Part shown: positions 58,930 to 64,000 of the stretch, piece by piece
How the letters are laid out: each line of letters starts with the position of its first letter
Numbering within the stretch: position 1 is the first letter of the stretch
Origin: Ruegeria profundi
Lineage (GTDB): Bacteria; Pseudomonadota; Alphaproteobacteria; Rhodobacterales; Rhodobacteraceae
Reading direction: 5' to 3'
NCBI RefSeq assembly: GCF_001507545.1
Contig: NZ_LQBP01000004.1
Coordinates: 186,001 to 250,000 of the forward strand
Length of the DNA: 64,000 bases
Translations under genes and position numbers: made by a program
The notes under the pieces: model-generated
Database searches by the model: none
The model's input: the letters and a program-made list of their open reading frames with translations, nothing else
Told to the model about the DNA's origin: nothing

Positions 58930-59493
58930 TCAGGCAGGAAAGGTCAGAACCCTACTTTCAGTAACGACCATGTCCAGCGGTTGATCCGTAGGCTCAAGGG
59001 GCAGCCCGTCCGACTCTTGTGCGTCAAAGGCAAACCCGATTGCCAGCGTGGGCCGCTTGGCCCGCAATCCTTCCAACGTTCGGTCATAGAAGCCGCCGCC
59101 ATAGCCCAGCCGCCCGCCCTGCGCATCAAACGCGACCAAAGGGACGATCAGAATTTCGGGATCGAAATAATCATCAACCTCGGGGATCTTAGCCCCGAAC
59201 GGGCCGTTTTTCAGAATGCCGTCGGGCGTCCAGCGGGAAAACTTCAAAGGCTGACCCGCTGCCTGAATCACCGGCACGCCAACGGGTCCATAAGCCGAAG
59301 CTTCGGCCATCGCGGCCAGCGGATCAATCTCGGTGCGGATCGGCATGTAGCCGGACAGCGGCACGCCCCGGTGCCCTGCCAGCACCTCGGACAAACGGCC
59401 TGCCGCGCCGGGCGGGTGCGCGTCAAACGCGGCTTTGCGGCGCGCAAAGGCCGCCTTGCGCGCGGCGGCCTTGATTACAGTCATATCGGTCAC
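58930..59493 (-). CDS. 5-formyltetrahydrofolate cyclo-ligase
   Basis: ATP-dependent enzyme that turns 5-formyl-THF into 5,10-methenyl-THF. It has 187 residues with the C-terminal signature VPLVAFDAQGGRLGYGGGFYDR and the substrate region GYMPIRTEIDP. Starts either at a GTG (59493) overlapping the mgtE stop by four bases (GTGA), or at an ATG three codons later; the overlap suggests coupling to mgtE. Also acts in salvage next to a 6S-RNA position in many bacteria, but no ssrS gene is visible here. Confidence 0.92.
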   Translation of the reverse strand: MTDMTVIKAAARKAAFARRKAAFDAHPPGAAGRLSEVLAGHRGVPLSGYMPIRTEIDPLAAMAEASAYGPVGVPVIQAAGQPLKFSRWTPDGILKNGPFGAKIPEVDDYFDPEILIVPLVAFDAQGGRLGYGGGFYDRTLEGLRAKRPTLAIGFAFDAQESDGLPLEPTDQPLDMVVTESRVLTFPA

Positions 59494-60908
59494 AAGAGTA
59501 CCACGCTGGCAAGCCCAAGGAACAGGAAGAACCCCATGACATCCGTTGTGGTCGTCACAAAGGTACCGGACGCAAGCGCAGGGTCAGCACCCAGACGGTC
59601 CAGCACCACAGGTATTACCGTACCAACGAAACCCGCGATGATCATGTTCACGACCAAAGCTGCCCCTATCACGACACCCAGCAGCGGAGAGTGGAACCAA
59701 AGCATGCCGACCACGCCCATCACGATTGCAAAACAAATCCCGTTCAGCATCCCAACCAGCAACTCCCTGCGGATCACGCGCAATACGTTTGCACCCGTCA
59801 GGTCACGCGTTGCCAATGCGCGCACCGCAACCGTCAGCGACTGTGTTCCCGCATTGCCGCCCATCGACGCCACGATCGGCATTAAAACGGCCAGCGCCAC
59901 CAACTGATCAATCGACGCCTCGAACTGCGAAATCACCAGCGAGGCGCAAATCGCCGTGCATAAGTTTACTGCCAGCCACGGCAAACGCCGACGACTGGTT
60001 GCTGCTACGCTGTCCGAGATCGAGCTATCGTCGCTCACACCCGCAAGGCGTAGGATATCCTCTTCGTGCTCTTCATCCAGAACGACCATCGCATCGTCGA
60101 TGGTGATCACGCCAACCAACCGCCCATCCGCGTCCACCACGGGGGCTGAAATCAGGTGATACTGATTGAAGGCATAGGCCACGTCTTCCTCGTCCTGGTC
60201 GACGGGGATTGTGTGAAACTCATCTTCGGCGATGTCCCGCAATGCAACCTCGCGCCGCGTGGCCATCAGCTTACCCAGCGTGACCTGCGCGACGGGTTTG
60301 AGCCGCGGGTCCACCAGAACGACATGATAAAACTGCTCGGGCAGATCATCATTTGCGCGCATGAAGTCGATGGCCTGTCCGACCGACCAATGCTCGGGGG
60401 CCATGACCACCTCGCGCTGCATAAGTCGACCGGCCGAATTCTCGGGGTATGAAAGCGCCTGCTCGGCCGCGACCCTCTCAGAATCCTCCAGCGCGCGAAG
60501 GATCGCTTCTTGTTGCGGTTCCTCAAGATCCTCCAGCAGGTCGACAACGTCGTCGCTTTCCATCTCGCGCACGGCGTCGGCCAGAACGTCCGGACGCAAA
60601 ACACCGATGACTTCTTCGCGAATTGCTTCATCCAGCTCTGACAGGATGTCACCGTCGAATTCCTTATCGTACAGACGAATCAGGCGGGCGCGGTCGTAGG
60701 CGTTGATCTGTTCCAGCAGGTCGGCGATGTCAGCCGGGTGCAGCGGCTCCATCAGTTCGACCAGTTTGTCGCGGTCGTCTACATCGACCGCGTATAAAAT
60801 GGCCGCCACGGTCCGCCGATCCAATGCGTAGGCGGCCTCGTCACTGGCGGACTCGGTTGCGGGTTTTTCATAGCCTGTCGTCATATCCGCCCCCGTTTCT
60901 TCGGTCAT
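59490..60908 (-). CDS. mgtE: Magnesium transporter MgtE
   Basis: A 472-residue Mg2+ channel. The cytosolic MgtE N domain with helical repeats (EPLHPADIADLLEQI), two CBS domains (VAQVTLGKLMATRREV region; VVDADGRLVGVITIDDAMVVLDEE) that close the pore when Mg2+ is high, and five membrane segments at the C-terminus (MPIVASMGGNAGTQSLTV is the pore signature). ATG at 60908. Divergent from guaD over 115 bases, too short for an M-box riboswitch and none seen. Confidence 0.95.
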   Translation of the reverse strand: MTEETGADMTTGYEKPATESASDEAAYALDRRTVAAILYAVDVDDRDKLVELMEPLHPADIADLLEQINAYDRARLIRLYDKEFDGDILSELDEAIREEVIGVLRPDVLADAVREMESDDVVDLLEDLEEPQQEAILRALEDSERVAAEQALSYPENSAGRLMQREVVMAPEHWSVGQAIDFMRANDDLPEQFYHVVLVDPRLKPVAQVTLGKLMATRREVALRDIAEDEFHTIPVDQDEEDVAYAFNQYHLISAPVVDADGRLVGVITIDDAMVVLDEEHEEDILRLAGVSDDSSISDSVAATSRRRLPWLAVNLCTAICASLVISQFEASIDQLVALAVLMPIVASMGGNAGTQSLTVAVRALATRDLTGANVLRVIRRELLVGMLNGICFAIVMGVVGMLWFHSPLLGVVIGAALVVNMIIAGFVGTVIPVVLDRLGADPALASGTFVTTTTDVMGFFLFLGLASVVLL

Positions 60909-61023
60909 TGCCCCCTAATTAGAGGAAGCAGCTACCGGAAAACAATGACAATGCACCGATTTACCGGCAGGTTTCGCGAGCCTATGCTGTTTCGCAGTCC
61001 CATACAGGCGGAGATGACGAAAA

Positions 61024-62313
61024 ATGGCGCAAAAAACGCTGCTGAAAGGGCGCGTTCTAAGCTTTACGGGGTCCCCTTTCGAAGGTGAACCAACCGAAGC
61101 CGTAAAAATCCACGAGGCGGTTCTGATCGAGGGCGGCCGCATATCCGCAGTTGCTGATATCGCCAGTCTACGCGCTGCCCATCCAGACGCAACCGTTGTG
61201 GACCAAAGCTCGCACGTGATCATGGCCGGTTTCGTGGATGCCCATGTACATTACCCGCAAACCGCCATGATCGCCAGCTGGGGCAAGCGCCTGATCGACT
61301 GGCTGAACACCTATACCTTCCCCGAAGAGATGAAGTTTGGCGATCCCGACTATGCCTCTGAAATCGCCAACCGCTACCTGGACCTGACAGCGGCGCATGG
61401 CACCACGACCATGTGCAGCTTCTGCACCATTCACCCCGAAAGCGTCGACGCTTTTTTTTCGGCTGCTCAGCACCGCAATCAGCGTGTCGTCGCGGGCAAA
61501 ACCTGCATGGACCGCAACGCGCCCGATGGTCTGCGGGACACGGCGCAAACGGCTTATGACCAATCCGCAGCCTTGCTTGAGAAATGGCACGGCATCGACC
61601 GCTTGTCTTACGCCATAACGCCACGTTTTTCGCCCACCTCGACGCCAGAACAGCTTGAGGCGATGGGCGCGCTTTGGGCCGAGCATCCTCACTGCCTGAT
61701 GCAGACCCATCTGAGCGAGCAAACCGATGAAATCTCATGGGTTCGCGAGCTGTTTCCTGAGGCACGGGATTACCTCGACACTTACGAGAAATTTGGCCTT
61801 CTGGGTCCAAATGGCGTTTACGGCCACGTCATCCACCTTGAGGCGCGTGAGCGTCATCGCCTGCGCGAGGTTGACGCCGCGCTGATCCACTGCCCGACCT
61901 CGAACACCTTCATCGGCTCGGGCCTGTTCGACATGGACGGGCTGATGCGCGACGGGCACCGGGTTGGGCTGGCAACGGATACCGGCGGCGGGTCGAGCTT
62001 TTCGATGCTGCGCACAATGGCGGCGGCCTATGAGATCGGACAATTGCGCGGGGCACCGCTGCACGCTGCGCAATTGTTGTGGCTGGGAACTGTCGGATCA
62101 GCACGGTCCCTGCGCTTGGATGATTGCATTGGCAACGTCGCACCAGGGATGGAGGCTGATCTGATCGCCCTCGACCTCGCCTCAACCCCCGCCATCGCCC
62201 AGCGCGAAGCCTGTGCGGAGGACCTGTGGGAGGCGATCTTTCCCACCATCATGATGGGTGATGACCGCGCTATCGCTGCCGTTTGGATCGGTGGAGAACG
62301 CGTCACGCTGTGA
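61024..62313 (+). CDS. guaD: Guanine deaminase
   Basis: Deaminates guanine to xanthine. A 429-residue amidohydrolase: the first zinc-binding HxH is in VDAHVHYPQTAMI, followed by LIDWLNTYTFPEE, SFCTIHPESV, TPRFSPTST, THLSEQTDEISWV, GHVIHLEARE, and the catalytic Asp in LATDTGGGSSFSMLRTM. These match GuaD exactly in order. It is the first of two purine-type amidohydrolases in this end of the window. Confidence 0.95.
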   Translation: MAQKTLLKGRVLSFTGSPFEGEPTEAVKIHEAVLIEGGRISAVADIASLRAAHPDATVVDQSSHVIMAGFVDAHVHYPQTAMIASWGKRLIDWLNTYTFPEEMKFGDPDYASEIANRYLDLTAAHGTTTMCSFCTIHPESVDAFFSAAQHRNQRVVAGKTCMDRNAPDGLRDTAQTAYDQSAALLEKWHGIDRLSYAITPRFSPTSTPEQLEAMGALWAEHPHCLMQTHLSEQTDEISWVRELFPEARDYLDTYEKFGLLGPNGVYGHVIHLEARERHRLREVDAALIHCPTSNTFIGSGLFDMDGLMRDGHRVGLATDTGGGSSFSMLRTMAAAYEIGQLRGAPLHAAQLLWLGTVGSARSLRLDDCIGNVAPGMEADLIALDLASTPAIAQREACAEDLWEAIFPTIMMGDDRAIAAVWIGGERVTL

Positions 62314-62339
62314 AGTGAAGGGGCGTCCAAGCCGCTGGG

Positions 62340-62831
62340 CTATAGCTTTAGCCCCATTTTTCGGGCCCTTCGTTTCTTCTGTGCTTTGAACCTGTCGCCC
62401 TTCAGAAGGCCTCTGTCGCCAGACATCGACCACCACTCGGATTCATCTGGCCAACTGCGCCAGATCGACCCGTCCGGCGCGACCACGTGTTCGATACAAA
62501 CAACACCGTCTGATTTTGAACGTATGGACTCACCTTCAGGCCAGTGCCATGTGATTTCACGGCAAACGCGTGCGTTGCGGTCAACTCGCCATGTCCCAAG
62601 GGCCACGATGTGTTTGTGTTTTCTGCACCATGCGCTCGCTTGCCCGTCGGTTCCGTAGTACAAACCGCCCCCGCAGACTTTCCAGATTTGTGTTTTGCCC
62701 CGATACAGTTCGACAACCCTATTGGGGTCTGCCGCTTTTGCGCCCCTTGGTTTCGGATCGGCCCACGCTATTCCGTGGGTGAAAACAGTCACAACAGCGG
62801 CATTCACTAAAAGAACTCGTAAAAACATCAA
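62340..62831 (-). CDS. DUF995-like exported protein
   Basis: A 163-residue protein with a signal peptide (LVNAAVVTVFTHGIAWA-DP) and a domain resembling DUF995: VVELYRGKTQIWKVCGGGLYYGTDGQASAWCRK, REITWHWPEGESIRSKSDGVVCIEHV, and IWRSWPDESEW with paired cysteines, then a basic tail. Function unknown. It lies between the two amidohydrolase genes on the same strand as the second but 152 bases from it. Confidence 0.72.
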   Translation of the reverse strand: MMFLRVLLVNAAVVTVFTHGIAWADPKPRGAKAADPNRVVELYRGKTQIWKVCGGGLYYGTDGQASAWCRKHKHIVALGTWRVDRNARVCREITWHWPEGESIRSKSDGVVCIEHVVAPDGSIWRSWPDESEWWSMSGDRGLLKGDRFKAQKKRRARKMGLKL

Positions 62832-62983
62832 ACCTCACCATCACTACAGAGCAGAAAGATACCATGAAGCGCGCCGTTTCCCAAAAAACCACTGCAAGTA
62901 TGGCCAGAACTCGCAGGTCACATGGCATCTTGCTTTGCAGGCCGGACATGGGCCAACCACTTGGCCGGGAAGACAAATCGCCC

Positions 62984-64000
62984 CTACTGTTGAAGCGCGC
63001 GGGCCAGAGAGTTTTGGCGTTCAACCGTTTTTGGCAGGTCTATCGTTGCTATCTGCCCGTCACGCACGATCTGGCGACCTTCGACAAACAAGTGCTTCAC
63101 TTTCATCGGCCCGGCAAGCAAAAGCGCCGCTGGGTCCCAACTGCCCGCGCTTTCAACGCAACGTGTGTCCCAGATGGCTATGTCAGCGCGTTTCCCCGGC
63201 TCCAGACGCCCGCAATCAGGACGGTTTAGAACGTCAGCCCCGCCGCGTGTCGCAATTTCCAACGCTTCCCGCGACGACATCGCGTCGGCACCATTCACAA
63301 CACGCTGAAGCAGCATCGCCTGCCTTGCTTCGAGGATGAGACTGCCGTTGTCATTGCTTGCCGAACCATCCGCACCCAGTCCAACCGGCACACCATGGTC
63401 GCGCATGGTTCGAACCGGTGCAACACCCGACCCCAGACGGCAATTCGAACACGGGCAATGGGCGACGCCGGTCTGCGTTCTGGCGAATAGATCGATTTCA
63501 GCCCCGTCCAGCTTGACGCAATGGGCGTGCCATACGTCTGAACCGGTCCATCCCAACTCTTCGGCATATTGTCCGGGCCGACATCCGAACTGCGCCTGCG
63601 AATAGGCGATATCCTCGTCATTCTCGGCAAGATGGGTGTGCAGCATGACACCCTTGTCCCGCGCCAGAACGGCCGCATCGCGCATCAACTCGCGACTAAC
63701 GGAAAACGGAGAACACGGTGCCAGACCAACCCGGCACATTGCGCCGTCTGACGGGTCATGAAACGCATCAACCACGCGGATCATGTCATTCAGGATTGCT
63801 TCTTCAGCCTCAACCAAAGCATCCGGGGGCAGGCCGCCATTGCTCTCACCTATGCTCATCGCGCCGCGTGTCGGATGAAACCGCAGGCCGATCTCCGCTG
63901 CGGCGGCAATCGTATCATCCAACCGGGCACCATTGGGATACAGGTAGAGATGATCGGAACTGAGCGTGCAACCGGACAGTGCCAGCTCGGCTAGGCCAAT
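62984..64000 (-). CDS. 8-oxoguanine deaminase-like amidohydrolase (start outside window)
   Basis: The frame is open to the last base and reads LAELALSGCTLSSDHLYLYP at the right edge, so the gene begins beyond 64000; 338 residues plus stop are present. Metal and substrate motifs: PCSPFSVSREL, HTHLAENDEDI, HAHCVKLDGAEIDL, HCPCSNCRLGSG, and the catalytic Asp region GLGADGSASNDNGS. This order fits 8-oxoguanine/hydroxyatrazine-type deaminases, likely removing the amino group of oxidised guanine. A TTG inside at 63922 is not the start. Confidence 0.88.
   Translation of the reverse strand: MGLAELALSGCTLSSDHLYLYPNGARLDDTIAAAAEIGLRFHPTRGAMSIGESNGGLPPDALVEAEEAILNDMIRVVDAFHDPSDGAMCRVGLAPCSPFSVSRELMRDAAVLARDKGVMLHTHLAENDEDIAYSQAQFGCRPGQYAEELGWTGSDVWHAHCVKLDGAEIDLFARTQTGVAHCPCSNCRLGSGVAPVRTMRDHGVPVGLGADGSASNDNGSLILEARQAMLLQRVVNGADAMSSREALEIATRGGADVLNRPDCGRLEPGKRADIAIWDTRCVESAGSWDPAALLLAGPMKVKHLFVEGRQIVRDGQIATIDLPKTVERQNSLARALQQ

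Noticed and set aside
60909..61023. Magnesium riboswitch (M-box) before mgtE
   Set aside because: The divergent gap is only 115 bases, shorter than an M-box, and no pairing typical of it is visible.

Overview
The window is chromosomal DNA from an alphaproteobacterium of the Rhodobacteraceae, most likely the Roseobacter/Ruegeria group. This rests on the gene content: a single-chain methylmalonyl-CoA mutase with PccA/PccB and a PccR-type regulator, a betI-betC-betA choline-sulfate operon, HdaA next to Ppx/GppA, short bacterial ProS, split his genes and RlmB beside tRNA-Tyr. Codon use is GC-rich throughout. I see no prophage, IS element, CRISPR array or plasmid function; most of it looks like vertically inherited core genome.

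Layout. 1-3262: end of pyruvate carboxylase with a strong terminator, a MAPEG protein, a small reverse-strand membrane peptide and two identical tRNA-Gly(GCC). 3345-4447: GNAT enzyme and a lone RAM domain, convergent. 4602-9343: hisB-hisH, hisA and hisF-hisE on the plus strand, interrupted by two exported proteins on the minus strand (DUF2147, DUF302). 9417-13254: lipoprotein, CoA-binding protein, a structured intergenic region, YHS protein, a zinc-ribbon protein that seems to start at ATT, rlmB, tRNA-Tyr and a DUF2478 protein. 13554-20429: Tag-like glycosylase, an HExxH lipoprotein, cytochrome c, Lol exporter, a relaxase-tail-like orphan, glycosyltransferase and proS. 20597-22935: a tightly coupled flavoprotein/2-oxoglutarate-oxygenase pair of unknown substrate. 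23026-29596: AI-2E-type permease, hdaA, ppx, then minus-strand housekeeping and stress genes.

29699-42208 is the propionyl-CoA region: scpA, pccA and pccB on the minus strand with small genes between them, a DcaP-like porin inserted in the opposite direction, and pccR further on. TTTGCAAA-type motifs lie upstream of both pccB and pccR. Together these carboxylate propionyl-CoA to methylmalonyl-CoA and isomerise it to succinyl-CoA. 42281-46469: YdcH-like protein and betA, betC, betI, which release choline from choline-O-sulfate and oxidise it; betB is not here. 46495-49838: EamA permease, divergent argO-like/argP pair, yebC. 49949-57696: two related SLC13-type permeases with RCK_C domains flank a glutamine amidotransferase, a BASS symporter, a flavin dehydrogenase and a YbaY-META protein. 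57787-64000: YmdB-like phosphoesterase, DUF333 lipoprotein, 5-formyl-THF cyclo-ligase, mgtE, guanine deaminase, DUF995 protein and a truncated 8-oxoguanine-deaminase-like gene.

No clear new defence or mobile system is visible. The best leads are small: two candidate minus-strand RNAs with orphan terminators (around 10486-10656 and 34994-35512), a non-canonical ATT start, a doubly coupled 44-residue ORF, the oxygenase pair, and the PccR-type operator layout.
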